Below are positions 43,846-53,914 of a DNA stretch of 64,000 nt, in pieces. The first letter of the stretch is position 1, and every line of letters starts with the position of its first letter. The translations under genes and the position numbers were made by a program. The notes beneath the pieces are model-generated. The model saw only the letters and a list, made by a program, of their open reading frames with translations. It made no database searches and was not told the origin of the DNA. The DNA comes from Croceibacterium segetis (GTDB lineage Bacteria > Pseudomonadota > Alphaproteobacteria > Sphingomonadales > Sphingomonadaceae), in contig NZ_JAANOZ010000001.1 of NCBI RefSeq assembly GCF_011320115.1, forward strand, positions 124,001 to 188,000, written 5' to 3'.

Positions 43846-43878
43846 CCGTTCCGGCAGGGGCAAAAGCGAAGCTGTCGC

Positions 43879-44421
43879 CTAGCGGCAGTCCTCGATCACG
43901 CGGGTCACTTCGGGCCAGCTCGGCAGGTACAAAGTCGGCTCGCCGCCGACCTCCACGGCAAAGCGCCCTTTCGAAAATGCCATCGCGTCGAGGAAGGGGT
44001 CGGCCGCCGGCAGGCTCGCCGCGACCAGGTGTTCGACGCTGCCTTGCGCCGGATTTGCCGAAAAGGTTCGCGTCGCCGATTCGGTGCGGATCGTCATCGG
44101 CTGCGAGGCCATCGACGCGCTGGTACGGCCGATCGAGACGGTACGGCTTGCCTGGTCGCACCGCAGGGCAAACATCGGTTGCCGCTCCGCCGGGCCGAAC
44201 GCGGCGATCGAGGCGCCGGTTTGCGGGATGTAGAACCAGTCGCCCGGCGTCTGCGGCGCGTCCACCCAGTTCGAGTAGGTCGGAGCGGGCGCCGGCGTGG
44301 GCGTGGGTGACGGAGTCGGCGCCGGTGCGGGGGCGGGCGGCGGCGGGGTCGGCGGCGTTACGCATCCCGCAAGCGCCATCAGCGCGGCGAGGGGCAGGGT
44401 GGCGAGGGAGCGCTTGGTCAT
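43879..44421 (-). CDS. Proline-rich lipoprotein of unknown function
   Basis: The 180-residue protein has a lipoprotein signal with lipobox L-A-G-C20. A P/A/T-rich linker of alternating P-A and P-T units follows at about residues 23-48. The C-terminal domain of about 130 residues (Y-S-N-W-V-D-A-P-Q-T-P-G-D-W-F-Y onwards) contains two cysteines. It resembles uncharacterised sphingomonad periplasmic proteins. It is divergent from tlyA across 64 bp. No function can be assigned. Confidence 0.8.
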   Translation of the reverse strand: MTKRSLATLPLAALMALAGCVTPPTPPPPAPAPAPTPSPTPTPAPAPTYSNWVDAPQTPGDWFYIPQTGASIAAFGPAERQPMFALRCDQASRTVSIGRTSASMASQPMTIRTESATRTFSANPAQGSVEHLVAASLPAADPFLDAMAFSKGRFAVEVGGEPTLYLPSWPEVTRVIEDCR

Positions 44422-44485
44422 GCCTTCCTCTGTGGCCGAGCGGCGGGATTGGCTCAAGCGTTGCGGAACGGCTAAGCGCGCATAC

Positions 44486-45226
<741 letters not shown>

Positions 45227-45249
45227 CGGCGCGAATCACAGGAGTGCCG

Positions 45250-45804
45250 ATGAACCGTCTCGCTTCGCCCGCCCAGCTTCGCGCCAGCTTCTTCCGCTGG
45301 GCGCTGTTCGTTGTGCCGCTTGTCCTGTGCCTCGGCTTTCTGTCGGGCATGGTGGCCGGGAGCACGGCGAGCAACCCATGGTTCGCCAACCTTGCCAAGC
45401 CGGTGACCTACCCGCCTCCGGCGACCTTCGGCATTGTCTGGTCGGCACTTTACGCGATGATGGGTGTGGCCCTGGCGCTGGTCTGCGCCGCCTGGGGCGC
45501 GCGCTACCGTGGCGCGGCGATCGCGCTGTTCGTGCTCCAGCTGCTGATCAATCTCGCGTGGAGCCCGGTGTTCTTCGCGCTCCACGAGATCAAGATCGCG
45601 CTGGCGGTGATCCTCGCGCTCGACGTGGTGGTGCTGGTCACCGTGGCGCTGTTCTGGCGCGTGCGCCGGCTCGCCGGGTGGCTGATGGTGCCTTACGTGC
45701 TGTGGATCCTGTTCGCGACGGTGCTCAACTGGCAGTTCCTCGAGCTCAACCCGCAAGCCGACGGGGCGAATGCCTCGTACGCGGTGCAACGCATCGAATT
45801 GTAG
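45250..45804 (+). CDS. tspO: TspO/MBR-family tryptophan-rich sensory protein
   Basis: The 184-residue membrane protein has five transmembrane helices and the TspO features W-F-x-x-L-x-K-P-x-x-x-P-P (about 37-50), W-S-x-L-Y and W-S-P-V-F-F. TspO binds porphyrins and modulates tetrapyrrole or stress responses in alphaproteobacteria. The N-terminal extension of about 20 residues is slightly longer than usual. AGGAG precedes the ATG. It is probably co-transcribed with tlyA. Confidence 0.93.
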   Translation: MNRLASPAQLRASFFRWALFVVPLVLCLGFLSGMVAGSTASNPWFANLAKPVTYPPPATFGIVWSALYAMMGVALALVCAAWGARYRGAAIALFVLQLLINLAWSPVFFALHEIKIALAVILALDVVVLVTVALFWRVRRLAGWLMVPYVLWILFATVLNWQFLELNPQADGANASYAVQRIEL

Positions 45805-45840
45805 CTTGCGGGCCGCCCGGCAAGGTCCCACATCACCGCC

Positions 45841-46089
45841 ATGCAAAGCGAAAACCCCCTCATCGCCGACCTGGTCAAGGTCGCCAACAGCGCCGCCGGC
45901 ACTCTCGCCGGCATGACCCGCGAGGCCCGCGAAGGCGCGCGCGAGCGGATGAAGGAAGCCCTCGGCGGGCTCGATTTCGTCAGCCGCGAGGAATTCGACG
46001 CGGTCAAGGACATGGCCGCCAAGGCGCGCGAACAGGCCGAGGCGCTTGCCGCCCGCGTGGCCGCGCTCGAAGCCAGGCTGGAAAAGTAG
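45841..46089 (+). CDS. ubiK: Ubiquinone biosynthesis accessory factor UbiK (BMFP family)
   Basis: The 82-residue protein is almost entirely helical, with a C-terminal coiled coil (A-R-V-A-A-L-E-A-R-L-E) and the family's V-S-R-E-E-F-D motif at about 47-53. UbiK assists the aerobic Ubi complex, probably by binding membranes and UbiJ. Length and motif fit the BMFP family. It is a short single cistron between tspO and the DUF1993 gene. Confidence 0.9.
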   Translation: MQSENPLIADLVKVANSAAGTLAGMTREAREGARERMKEALGGLDFVSREEFDAVKDMAAKAREQAEALAARVAALEARLEK

Positions 46090-46145
46090 CTCGCCCGCCG
46101 GGCGAAAGCGGTCCAAGACCCTCCCGCAATTCGGAGAAGGTCTTC

Positions 46146-46658
46146 ATGAGTTTCACTATCTACGAATCGTCCGTGCCGGTTTTCGTCAAGATGTTGCGCA
46201 ACATGGGCAACTGGCTCGACAAGGCGGCGGCGGAGAAGCCCGAAGCGGAGCTCGTCGCGGCCAAGCTGGCAGAAGACATGCGCCCGCTCACCGCGCAGTA
46301 CCAGTTCGCCTCGGATTCGGCGAAGAACGCGGTCGCGCGGCTGATCGGCATCGAGGCGCCCTCGATGCCTGACACCGAGACCAGCTTTGCCGAGCTGAAG
46401 CAGCGCTGCGACAAGACCATCGCCTTTATCGAGAGTGTCGACCCCGTGGCATTCGCCGGCGCCGAAGATCGCGCGGTCGAGATCAAGTTCCCCAACGGCA
46501 TGGGCTATCGCTGGAAGGGCGCCGATTACCTGCGCGATTTCGCCCTGCCCAACTTCTATTTCCATGCCACCACCGCTTACGCGATCATGCGCGCCCAAGG
46601 CGTTTCGCTCGGCAAGCCGGACTACCTCCAGCATCTGGGGCAGCCTGAGCAATTCTAG
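46146..46658 (+). CDS. DUF1993 family protein
   Basis: The 170-residue protein opens F-T-I-Y-E-S-S-V-P-V-F-V-K-M-L-R-N-M and ends with F-Y-F-H-A-T-T-A-Y-A-I-M-R and a final G-K-x-D-Y-L. It matches the DUF1993 family, whose fold resembles DinB four-helix bundles. The function is unknown. The ATG at 46146 has GAGAAGG 9 nt upstream. recO starts 4 nt after its stop. Confidence 0.88.
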   Translation: MSFTIYESSVPVFVKMLRNMGNWLDKAAAEKPEAELVAAKLAEDMRPLTAQYQFASDSAKNAVARLIGIEAPSMPDTETSFAELKQRCDKTIAFIESVDPVAFAGAEDRAVEIKFPNGMGYRWKGADYLRDFALPNFYFHATTAYAIMRAQGVSLGKPDYLQHLGQPEQF

Positions 46659-46661
46659 CGC

Positions 46662-47258
46662 ATGAACGTCCGCGCCCCAGCGATTCTCTGCGCGGCTCGT
46701 CCGCATGGCGAAACGGCGGTCATCGCGCAGTTGCTCACCGCCGATCACGGCCTGCTTGCGGGGTATGTCGCCGGGGGCAGGGGGCGCCAGCTTCGCCCGG
46801 TGGTGATCCCCGGCAACCTGGTCGAGGTCGACTTGCGCTCGCGGTCCGACAGCCAGCTGCCGTTCGCCCGGCTCGAACTGGTCGAGAGCCGCGGGCCATG
46901 GCTCAATGAACCGCTGCCGGCGGCCGCGATCCAGTGGGCGACGACGCTCACCGCCACGGTGCTGCCCGAGCGCCACGCCTATCCGACGATCTACCAGGCG
47001 CTGACCGGGCTGCTCGAGGCCATTTGCTGCGCGCCGTCCGCGCGCGGCTGGGGACGGGCGCTGGTCGGCTACGAGGCGCTGTTGCTGCGTGAGCTCGGTT
47101 ATGGCGGCGAGCGATCGGCGGGCGAGGACCTTCCCGGCGTGCTCGCCGAAATGGATCGCCTCGCCGGCCCGCTCGACCACTACCTGCTTGCCGACCGCCG
47201 CGGCGATGTTATGGCCGCGCGCGCTCGCTTACGGGACCTGTTGGGACGAATGGCATGA
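46662..47258 (+). CDS. recO: DNA repair protein RecO (short, without zinc finger)
   Basis: The 198-residue protein has the RecO N-terminal OB fold ([12 protein letters not shown] and [12 protein letters not shown]) and the helical domain with L-L-x-L-E-like L-L-L-R-E-L-G-Y. RecO loads RecA with RecR. Typical homologues have about 240 residues and four zinc cysteines. This one ends at the point where the C-terminal zinc segment would continue, and shows only the non-zinc pair in I-C-C-A. The frame overlaps leuB by 4 nt and is intact, so the short form looks native. Confidence 0.9.
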   Translation: MNVRAPAILCAARPHGETAVIAQLLTADHGLLAGYVAGGRGRQLRPVVIPGNLVEVDLRSRSDSQLPFARLELVESRGPWLNEPLPAAAIQWATTLTATVLPERHAYPTIYQALTGLLEAICCAPSARGWGRALVGYEALLLRELGYGGERSAGEDLPGVLAEMDRLAGPLDHYLLADRRGDVMAARARLRDLLGRMA

Positions 47259-48313
47259 AGATCGCGGTACTGGCGGGCGACGGCATCGGCCCGGAGATCA
47301 TGGCCGAGGCGCGCAAGGTGCTCGACGCGCTCGAATTGCCGGGCGTCGAGTTCGCCGAAGCCGACGTCGGCGGCGCCGCTTATCGCCGCCACGCCCACCC
47401 GCTCCCGCCCGAGACGCTCGAAGTGGCCAAGGCCGCCGACGCGGTGCTGTTCGGCGCGGTCGGCGATCCGGCGTGCGACGGCCTCGAGCGCCACTTGCGG
47501 CCCGAACAGGCTATCCTCGGCTTGCGCCAGGCGCTCGGGCTGTTCGCCAACCTGCGCCCGGCGACGATGTTTCCCGGGCTCGAGGACCTCTCCGCCCTGC
47601 GCCCCGAGATCGCCCGCCGGATCGACCTGCTGATCGTCCGCGAATTGAACGGCGACGTCTATTTCGGCGAGAAAGCCATCCGCACGCTCGACGACGGCCG
47701 CCGCCAGGGCTTCGACTTCATGTCCTACGCCGAGGACGAGGTCCGCCGCATCGCCCATGTCGGCTTCAAGGCCGCGCGGGGCCGCAAGGGCCGCCTGTGC
47801 AGCGTCGACAAGGCCAACGTGCTCGAAACCAGCCAGTTGTGGCGCGACGTGGTGATCGAGGTCGCCGCCGAGTACCCCGACGTGGCGCTGAGCCACATGT
47901 ACGTCGACAACGCGGCGATGCAGCTGGTGCGCGATCCGGGCCAGTTCGACGTCGTCGTCACCGGCAACCTGTTCGGCGACATCCTCTCCGACCAGGCGAG
48001 CATGTGCGTCGGCTCGATCGGCCTGCTCGCCAGCGCCTCGCTCGGCGAGCAGCAGACCGGGTTCGGCACCAAGGGGCTTTACGAGCCGATCCACGGCAGC
48101 GCGCCCGACATCGCCGGGCAGGGCAAGGCCAACCCGATGGCGATGATCCTCTCGGGGGCGATGATGCTGCGCCACTCGTTCGCCCGCGAGGCGGAGGCGG
48201 CGCGGATCGAGGCGGCGGTGGCGAAGGCGCTCGCGGACGGCGTCAAGGGCGCCGACCTCGGCGGCCACGCCGGAACGAGCGAGATCGGCGACGCGGTAGT
48301 GGCGCGGCTCTAG
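47255..48313 (+). CDS. leuB: 3-isopropylmalate dehydrogenase
   Basis: The 352-residue NAD-dependent enzyme performs the third step of leucine synthesis. Recognisable motifs are G-D-G-I-G-P-E-I near residue 9, [22 protein letters not shown] and the C-terminal [14 protein letters not shown]. All substrate arginines appear present. It overlaps recO upstream and the convergent DUF418 gene by 4 nt downstream. No leuA, leuC or leuD is in the window, although ilvE is nearby. Confidence 0.97.
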   Translation: MKIAVLAGDGIGPEIMAEARKVLDALELPGVEFAEADVGGAAYRRHAHPLPPETLEVAKAADAVLFGAVGDPACDGLERHLRPEQAILGLRQALGLFANLRPATMFPGLEDLSALRPEIARRIDLLIVRELNGDVYFGEKAIRTLDDGRRQGFDFMSYAEDEVRRIAHVGFKAARGRKGRLCSVDKANVLETSQLWRDVVIEVAAEYPDVALSHMYVDNAAMQLVRDPGQFDVVVTGNLFGDILSDQASMCVGSIGLLASASLGEQQTGFGTKGLYEPIHGSAPDIAGQGKANPMAMILSGAMMLRHSFAREAEAARIEAAVAKALADGVKGADLGGHAGTSEIGDAVVARL

Positions 48314-49620
48314 GCCGTGGCCGCTCGCCTGAGCGGGAACAACCGCCAGTAGGTCAGGCAGCGCCACAACCACTCGAGCGGACCGTAGCGGAAGCGCGCC
48401 AGCCACCACGGCGAGCACACCAGCATCAGCGCCCAGCCGAAGAGCACGAACAGCTCCATGCCCGGGCGCATGAAATGACCGTAGAGGCCCAGGCCCCAGC
48501 CTTGGAAGATCGCCGCCATCACCGCCGAAGCGCCGATGTAATTGGTGAACGCCATTCTCCCCGCCGCCGACAGCCGCTTGCCGAGGCCCGTCGCCGCCCA
48601 CACCGGGGTCATCGCCACCAGCACGGCAGCATAGCCGAGGACCATCGGCAGCCGGATCACGTGGCTCGGACCGTAGAACACGAACATGTTGAGCGCGCGC
48701 GGGAAGTCCGCCGCCCAGACCCACGCCGCGAGCGGCGCGGCCATCAGCAGCGAGGCGGCGATGCCCAGCGAGCCCCAGCGAATCATCTTGCGCCGGTCCC
48801 ACCCGCCCGAGAAGAACCCCATGCGGAACAGCGCCGCGCCGACCAGCATGCAGGCGAGCGAATCGAAGATCATGGTGACGGCGCCGAAGAGCGGGTCGAG
48901 GCCGTAGTGACGCACGCGATAGGCGACGATCTGCGGCAGACTGCCCTCGGCCAGCACTTTGCCCTCCGCCCGCGCGTCGGCGACGAACTGGTCCTGCTCC
49001 TCGACGTATTTGACGCGCTCGGGATTGCTCGCCGGCTCGGCCAGGATGCGGTGCTCGTCGCGCGCCCAGCCGCCGAGGTCCTGCGAGGCGAAGTAACTGT
49101 CGGCGCAATAGAGCAGCATGCCGGCGATCAGCAGCGGCTTGACCGGCAGGCGCACCAGCAGCACCGCGATCATACCGAGCAGCGCGTAGTGAAACAGGAT
49201 GTCGCCTTCGAACAGCACGTAATAGTGGAACAGGCCGAACAGGGCGAGCCAGAACAACCGGCGGTACTGCAGCCAGTAAGGCTTCGCGCCCCTGGCCTTG
49301 GCGCGGTCCATGAACAGCACCAGCCCGGCGCCGAACAGCATCGCGAACAGCCCGCGCAGCTTGCCGTCGACGAACAGGAAGTTGACGACCCACAGCACCT
49401 TGTCGGCAAACGAGGGCTCGCCGATCAGCTTCAGCCAGCGATGCGCGCCAGGCAGCTGCGCGTAGTTGAGGATGTTGGTCGCGAGGATGCCGAGCACGGC
49501 CACCCCGCGGATGAAGTCGAGCGTCGAGATGCGCGCCTCGGGCTGGTCGGGGGTGCCGGCAGCAAGCGCGAGATCCGCGTCGAGCGGCGCCGCGATTCCT
49601 GTTGAAACAGCTGTCGCCAT
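48310..49620 (-). CDS. DUF418 family multi-pass membrane protein
   Basis: The 436-residue protein has about ten transmembrane helices. It carries the DUF418 hallmarks [13 protein letters not shown] near residue 33, G-A-G-L-V-L-F, and the C-terminal block G-R-M-A-F-T-N-Y ... G-P-L-E-W-L-W-R. Its N-terminal helix resembles acyltransferase_3 proteins, so it may acylate an envelope glycan; the function is unproven. The ATG at 49620 is the first in-frame start before helix 1. Confidence 0.92.
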   Translation of the reverse strand: MATAVSTGIAAPLDADLALAAGTPDQPEARISTLDFIRGVAVLGILATNILNYAQLPGAHRWLKLIGEPSFADKVLWVVNFLFVDGKLRGLFAMLFGAGLVLFMDRAKARGAKPYWLQYRRLFWLALFGLFHYYVLFEGDILFHYALLGMIAVLLVRLPVKPLLIAGMLLYCADSYFASQDLGGWARDEHRILAEPASNPERVKYVEEQDQFVADARAEGKVLAEGSLPQIVAYRVRHYGLDPLFGAVTMIFDSLACMLVGAALFRMGFFSGGWDRRKMIRWGSLGIAASLLMAAPLAAWVWAADFPRALNMFVFYGPSHVIRLPMVLGYAAVLVAMTPVWAATGLGKRLSAAGRMAFTNYIGASAVMAAIFQGWGLGLYGHFMRPGMELFVLFGWALMLVCSPWWLARFRYGPLEWLWRCLTYWRLFPLRRAATA

Positions 49621-49726
49621 GCGTCGTATCCCCCTCGACCGGCGCGACCCGCCGTGACTATGCCCGAGCGCGGCGCGAACGAAAGCTTTTCTTGATATTT
49701 GCCATCGATCCGGCGAGGCGGTGCGA

Positions 49727-50875
49727 ATGACCCGCATGGAGATCGTCGAGGCCGCCGAAGCGGCCGGCCAGGCCGTCTTTGGCCAGCTCGAGCTGGCGAT
49801 CGTCCTGCCGACGCTCAACGAGAAGGGCAACGTGGCGCCGATGGTCGCCCGGCTCGAAGAGGCGCTCGGGCCGAGCGGCTGGGAAGCGGTGTTCGTCGAC
49901 GACAACTCGCGAGACGGCACCGCCGATGCGATCCGCGAGATCGGCAAGACCGACCCGCGCGTCCGCGTGATCCAGCGGATCGGCCGCCGCGGCCTGGCCA
50001 GCGCGGCGATCGAGGGGATGTGCGCCACGGCGGCGCCCTATGTCGCGGTGATGGACGCCGACCACCAGCACGATCCCGCCTTGCTGCGCGAGATGCTCGC
50101 GGCGGTGAAGTCGGGCGAATACGACCTCGCCTACGCCAGCCGCTTTGCCGAAGGGGGGACCGCCGAGGGCCTCTCGAGCAAGGGCCGCGAGAAAGGCTCG
50201 CGCCTGGCCAACGCGCTGGCTCGCAAGCTTGTCGGCAGCGAGCTGAGCGACGCGATGAGCGGGTTCTTCCTGCTGCGAACGGCGCAATTGCGTGAGCAGG
50301 CCGACCGGCTCTCGGGCATCGGCTTCAAGATCATGCTCGACATCCTCGCCACCGCCGAACCGCCGCTAAGAGTGAAGGAATTTCCCCTGAAGTTCGCCCA
50401 ACGCGCCTCCGGCGAAAGCAAGCTCGACCACGGCGTGGTGCTCGACTTCCTCGCCGGGCTCTACGAACGCTGGTTCGGCCGGATCATCCCCACGCGTTTC
50501 GCGCTGTTCGGCACCGTCGGCGCGCTCGGCGTGGTGGTGCACATGGCCGTGCTGACCCCGCTCTACAAGCTGGCGCACGTGCCGTTTACGCTCGCCCAGG
50601 CGATCGCCGCGGTGCTGGCGATGACCTTCAACTTCTGGCTCAACAACCTGCTCACTTACCGCGACCAGAAGCTCGCGGGCCTGCAGGCGCTGTTCTTCGG
50701 CTGGGCCAAGTTCTGCGCCGCCTGCGCGGTCGGCGCCTTCGCCAACGTGGCGGTCGCGGCGATGCTCAACGACAACGGCGTCCACTGGTACGCCGCCGCG
50801 GTCATCGGCGTCACCGTGGCCTCGGTGTGGAATTATGCGCTGTCGAGCAAGTTCGTCTGGGGCCGCTTCAAGTAG
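49727..50875 (+). CDS. GT2 glycosyltransferase-GtrA fusion (polyprenyl-phosphate sugar transferase)
   Basis: The 382-residue protein joins a DPM1-like GT2 domain (about 20-245) to a GtrA domain of four transmembrane helices (about 258-375). The GT2 part has I-V-L-P-T-L-N-E-K-G-N, F-V-D-D-N-S-R-D-G-T and M-D-A-D-H-Q-H-D-P. Such proteins make and flip polyprenyl-phosphate-mannose or -glucose as a donor for later transfer. The GT39-type transferase 3 kb downstream could use that donor. A GTG two codons upstream is an alternative start. Confidence 0.93.
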   Translation: MTRMEIVEAAEAAGQAVFGQLELAIVLPTLNEKGNVAPMVARLEEALGPSGWEAVFVDDNSRDGTADAIREIGKTDPRVRVIQRIGRRGLASAAIEGMCATAAPYVAVMDADHQHDPALLREMLAAVKSGEYDLAYASRFAEGGTAEGLSSKGREKGSRLANALARKLVGSELSDAMSGFFLLRTAQLREQADRLSGIGFKIMLDILATAEPPLRVKEFPLKFAQRASGESKLDHGVVLDFLAGLYERWFGRIIPTRFALFGTVGALGVVVHMAVLTPLYKLAHVPFTLAQAIAAVLAMTFNFWLNNLLTYRDQKLAGLQALFFGWAKFCAACAVGAFANVAVAAMLNDNGVHWYAAAVIGVTVASVWNYALSSKFVWGRFK

Positions 50876-50948
50876 CGGTCGAAACGATTGCGCCGCGGAA
50901 CGCGGGCGGTAAGAATGTGACATCCCGGATGTCGAAAGTTGCCCGCCT

Positions 50949-53051
50949 ATGCGCCTGCTCAAACGCCTCGTTCCGCTTGCGGCCGTCCTGTCGAGCGCTG
51001 CATGGGGCCAGGCGGTGAGCGACGATCCCTACATCTGGCTCGAGGAAAAGGATTCGCCGCGGGCGATGGCGTGGGTCGAAGCGCACAACGCCAAGGCCGT
51101 CGCCACCCTCGAAGCCGACCGTCGCTACCAGCCGTTCTACGACGAGGCGCTCAAGATCGCCACGGCCGAGGACCGCATCCCGATGCCGGCCTTCCGCAAC
51201 GGCGGGATCTTCAACTTCTGGCAGGACGGAGAGCATTTGCGCGGCCTCTGGCGGCGCACCACGCTGGCCGACTACCGCAGCAAGGAGCCCAAGTGGCGCA
51301 CGGTGCTCGACGTCGACGCGCTCGGCAAGGCCGAGGGCAAGAGCTGGGTGTGGAAGGGCGCCAACTGCCTCATGCCCGAGGAACGCCTGTGCATGATCTC
51401 GCTGTCCGACGGCGGCGAGGACGCCACCCAGGCGCGCGAGTTCGACCTGGCGAAGAACGCCTTCGTCAAGGACGGGTTCTTCCTGCCGCGCAGCCAGCTC
51501 TCGTTCGACTGGGAAGACGCCGATCACCTGCTCGTCTCGACCGACTGGAGCGGGCAGGACCTGACCGAATCCGGATACCCGTACATCGTCAAGCGGGTTA
51601 GCCGCGGCCAGCCGCTCGCCGCCGCGCATGAGCTGTTCCGCGGCTACAAGAGCGACGTTGGCGTGTTCCCCAGCGTGCTGCGCGACGGCAACGGCAACAC
51701 GCTGTCGCTGCTGGTGCGCGCGAAGGACTTTTTCCACAGCGAGACGTTCGTGCTCACCGGCAACACGGCCGACAAGCTGGCGATTCCCGAAAAGGCTTCG
51801 GTGTCCGCGCTCGTCGCGGGCCGGGCGATCGTCTCGCTCGACGAAAACTGGAGCGTCGCCGGCACGACCTTCAAGGCCGGCTCGGTGGTCGCGCTCAACC
51901 TCGCGGAGCTGAAGAAGGATCCCGGCAAGCTCGTCCCGACGCTCGTCTGGGCGCCGGGGCCGCGCGACGCGCTCGATGGCATCTCGACCACGAAAGACCG
52001 CCTGCTGCTGTCGACACTGCACAACGTCAGCGGGCGCGTGCTCTCGTTTGCGCCGCTCGCCGACGGCAACTGGGGCGCGACGCAGATCGCCTTGCCCGAC
52101 AACCTCGCGCTCGGCGTGGCCGCGGCGGACGACAAGTCGAACGCGATGTTCCTCACCGCGCAAGGTTTCCTGACCCCGAGCACGCTCTACATCGCCGACG
52201 CCGCGGCCCCCGCCGCGCCCGAAGCGCTCAAGCACCTGCCGGCCAAGTTCGATGCCTCGAACGACGTCGTCGAGCAGTTCGAGGCGACCTCGAGCGACGG
52301 CACGAAAATCCCCTACTTCGTGGTCCATCGCACGGACATGAAGCTCGACGGCTCGACGCCGACGTTGATGACCGCCTACGGCGGCTTCCAGTCGAGCGAG
52401 ACGCCCTACTATTCGGGCGCCATCGGCAAGCTGTGGCTCGAGCGCGGCGGCGCTTACGTGCTCGCCAACATCCGCGGCGGCGGCGAGTTCGGCCCCGCCT
52501 GGCACGAGGCCGGACTCGGCGCCAAGCGGCAGATCATCTACGACGACTTCGCCGCGGTGGCGAAGGACCTGGAAGCGCGCAAGATCACCTCTCCGCGGCG
52601 GCTCGGCATCTACGGCGGCTCCAACGGCGGGCTGCTGATGGGCGTGGCGATGGTCCAGTATCCCGAGCTGTTCAACGCCATTACCATCCAGGTGCCGCTG
52701 CTCGACATGATCCGCATCTCGAAGATCGCCCGCGGCGCCTCGTGGCAAGGCGAATACGGCGACGTGAACGCCGATCCGGCGATCCGCGCCTTCTGGGAGA
52801 AGACCTCGCCGTACCAGAACCTCAAGCGCGGCGGGAAATATCCCGAGCCCTACATCTTCACCACCACCAAGGACGACCGGACCGGCCCGCAGCACGCCCG
52901 CAAGTTCGCCGCGCGGATGGAGGAGTACGGGCTGCCGTTCCTCTATTACGAGAACACCGAAGGGGGCCACGGCTCGGGCGCGGATGCCAAGCAGTCGGCG
53001 GTGATGACCGCGCAGATGATGGTCTATTTCAGCCGCAAGCTGATGGACTGA
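50949..53051 (+). CDS. Prolyl oligopeptidase-family serine peptidase (S9A), secreted
   Basis: The 700-residue protein has a short signal peptide (about 1-21), then D-P-Y-I-W-L-E-E, the usual opening of the family. A beta-propeller (about 75-420) precedes an alpha/beta-hydrolase domain. The triad is S558 in G-G-S-N-G-G, D642 or D643 in T-K-D-D-R-T and H674 in E-G-G-H-G. It cleaves short peptides, probably after proline, in the periplasm. It stands alone. Confidence 0.95.
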   Translation: MRLLKRLVPLAAVLSSAAWGQAVSDDPYIWLEEKDSPRAMAWVEAHNAKAVATLEADRRYQPFYDEALKIATAEDRIPMPAFRNGGIFNFWQDGEHLRGLWRRTTLADYRSKEPKWRTVLDVDALGKAEGKSWVWKGANCLMPEERLCMISLSDGGEDATQAREFDLAKNAFVKDGFFLPRSQLSFDWEDADHLLVSTDWSGQDLTESGYPYIVKRVSRGQPLAAAHELFRGYKSDVGVFPSVLRDGNGNTLSLLVRAKDFFHSETFVLTGNTADKLAIPEKASVSALVAGRAIVSLDENWSVAGTTFKAGSVVALNLAELKKDPGKLVPTLVWAPGPRDALDGISTTKDRLLLSTLHNVSGRVLSFAPLADGNWGATQIALPDNLALGVAAADDKSNAMFLTAQGFLTPSTLYIADAAAPAAPEALKHLPAKFDASNDVVEQFEATSSDGTKIPYFVVHRTDMKLDGSTPTLMTAYGGFQSSETPYYSGAIGKLWLERGGAYVLANIRGGGEFGPAWHEAGLGAKRQIIYDDFAAVAKDLEARKITSPRRLGIYGGSNGGLLMGVAMVQYPELFNAITIQVPLLDMIRISKIARGASWQGEYGDVNADPAIRAFWEKTSPYQNLKRGGKYPEPYIFTTTKDDRTGPQHARKFAARMEEYGLPFLYYENTEGGHGSGADAKQSAVMTAQMMVYFSRKLMD

Positions 53052-53160
53052 GGCAGCCGATCGGTCGTTGGTCGAACTGCGGCGTCAGCCGGTCGGACTA
53101 TTGTGGATTCCGCGGCCGCGCTAATCATGGCGCCCGGCAGTCAATTTCGGGAGGAATCCG

Positions 53161-53652
53161 ATGCTCTTTCATTTGTCGATCGACGCGCGCGATCCGCAGC
53201 ACGTCGCTGGCGTTATCGCCGAGCTGTTCGGGAGCGGGCAGGCGGTGCCGTTTCCGCCGGTCGCCAAGGGGAGCTGGGTGGCGCTCGCTCTCGACGAGCG
53301 CAACACCACCGTCGAGGTCTATCCGCGCGGCACCGTGCTGCGGGAAGTGCCCGGCGACGCCGACGGAGTGGGCCTGCACGATCCCGCCCGCGGCGCTGAT
53401 TTCGGCGTGGCGACGCACTTCGCGATGGCGACGCCGCTGACTCAGGAGGAGGTGCTGGCAATCGCCCGGCGCGAGGGCTGGCCGGCCAAGTACCGCAAGC
53501 GCGGGGGCGCGTTCGGAGTGATCGAGCTGTGGCTCGAGGGCGACCGGATGGTCGAGGTGCTCACCGCCGAGATGCAGGCCGAATACCTCGCCGCGCTGTC
53601 GCCGGAAAACGTCAAACGGTTGATGGCGTCCGTCCGACCGCAAGCGAGCTGA
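53161..53652 (+). CDS. Uncharacterised protein with VOC-like N-terminus
   Basis: The 163-residue soluble protein opens L-F-H-L-S-I-D-A-R-D-P-Q-H-V-A-G-V-I-A-E-L-F, which looks like the first beta-alpha unit of a VOC fold. H-F-A-M-A-T-P-L-T-Q-E-E-V follows around residue 87, and I-E-L-W-L-E-G-D-R-M-V-E-V-L-T near 122. I recognise it only as a sphingomonad conserved hypothetical. The GGGAGGAA ribosome binding site is strong. No catalytic site is evident, and its neighbours give no functional clue. Confidence 0.7.
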   Translation: MLFHLSIDARDPQHVAGVIAELFGSGQAVPFPPVAKGSWVALALDERNTTVEVYPRGTVLREVPGDADGVGLHDPARGADFGVATHFAMATPLTQEEVLAIARREGWPAKYRKRGGAFGVIELWLEGDRMVEVLTAEMQAEYLAALSPENVKRLMASVRPQAS

Positions 53653-53672
53653 CCTTGCGCAAACGCGCGATG

Positions 53673-53692
53673 TGTATTATTTCGATAATACA
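53673..53692. promoter_or_regulatory. 20-bp AT-rich palindrome upstream of the small membrane protein
   Basis: Arms TGTATTAT and ATAATACA are perfect 8-bp complements around TTCG, 27 bp upstream of the ATG at 53720. This is a strong operator candidate overlapping the probable promoter. Confidence 0.55.
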
Positions 53693-53719
53693 GTAATCGT
53701 TCTCGCGAGGGAGAAGGCC

Positions 53720-53911
53720 ATGTTCAAGATGCTGTTCGGCTTGATCGTCATCGGGCTCGACATATGGGCGGTCCTCAATGTCTGGCGGAATACCCGCTCG
53801 GACGGCGTCAAGATCGGCTGGGCGCTCGGGATCTTCATCTTCCCGATCGTGGGCTTCCTGGTCTGGCTGGTCGCCGGTCCCAAGGACCAGAAGCGCCTGC
53901 CCAGGCTCTAG
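53720..53911 (+). CDS. Small membrane protein with PLDc_N-type domain
   Basis: The 63-residue protein has two transmembrane helices (about 4-20 and 30-52) and the sequence I-G-W-A-L-G-I-F-I-F-P-I-V-G-F-L-V-W-L-V-A-G-P, the signature of the phospholipase D N-terminal (cardiolipin synthase N-terminal) domain found alone. Such stand-alone versions are common and uncharacterised, often stress-induced. The ATG at 53720 follows GAGGGAGAAGG. A palindromic operator lies upstream. Confidence 0.8.
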   Translation: MFKMLFGLIVIGLDIWAVLNVWRNTRSDGVKIGWALGIFIFPIVGFLVWLVAGPKDQKRLPRL

Positions 53912-53914
53912 AGC

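Noticed and set aside
48310-50028. A 572-residue version of the DUF418 protein
   Set aside because: The extra N-terminus overlaps the GT2-GtrA gene and has no membrane topology; the ATG at 49620 fits the family.
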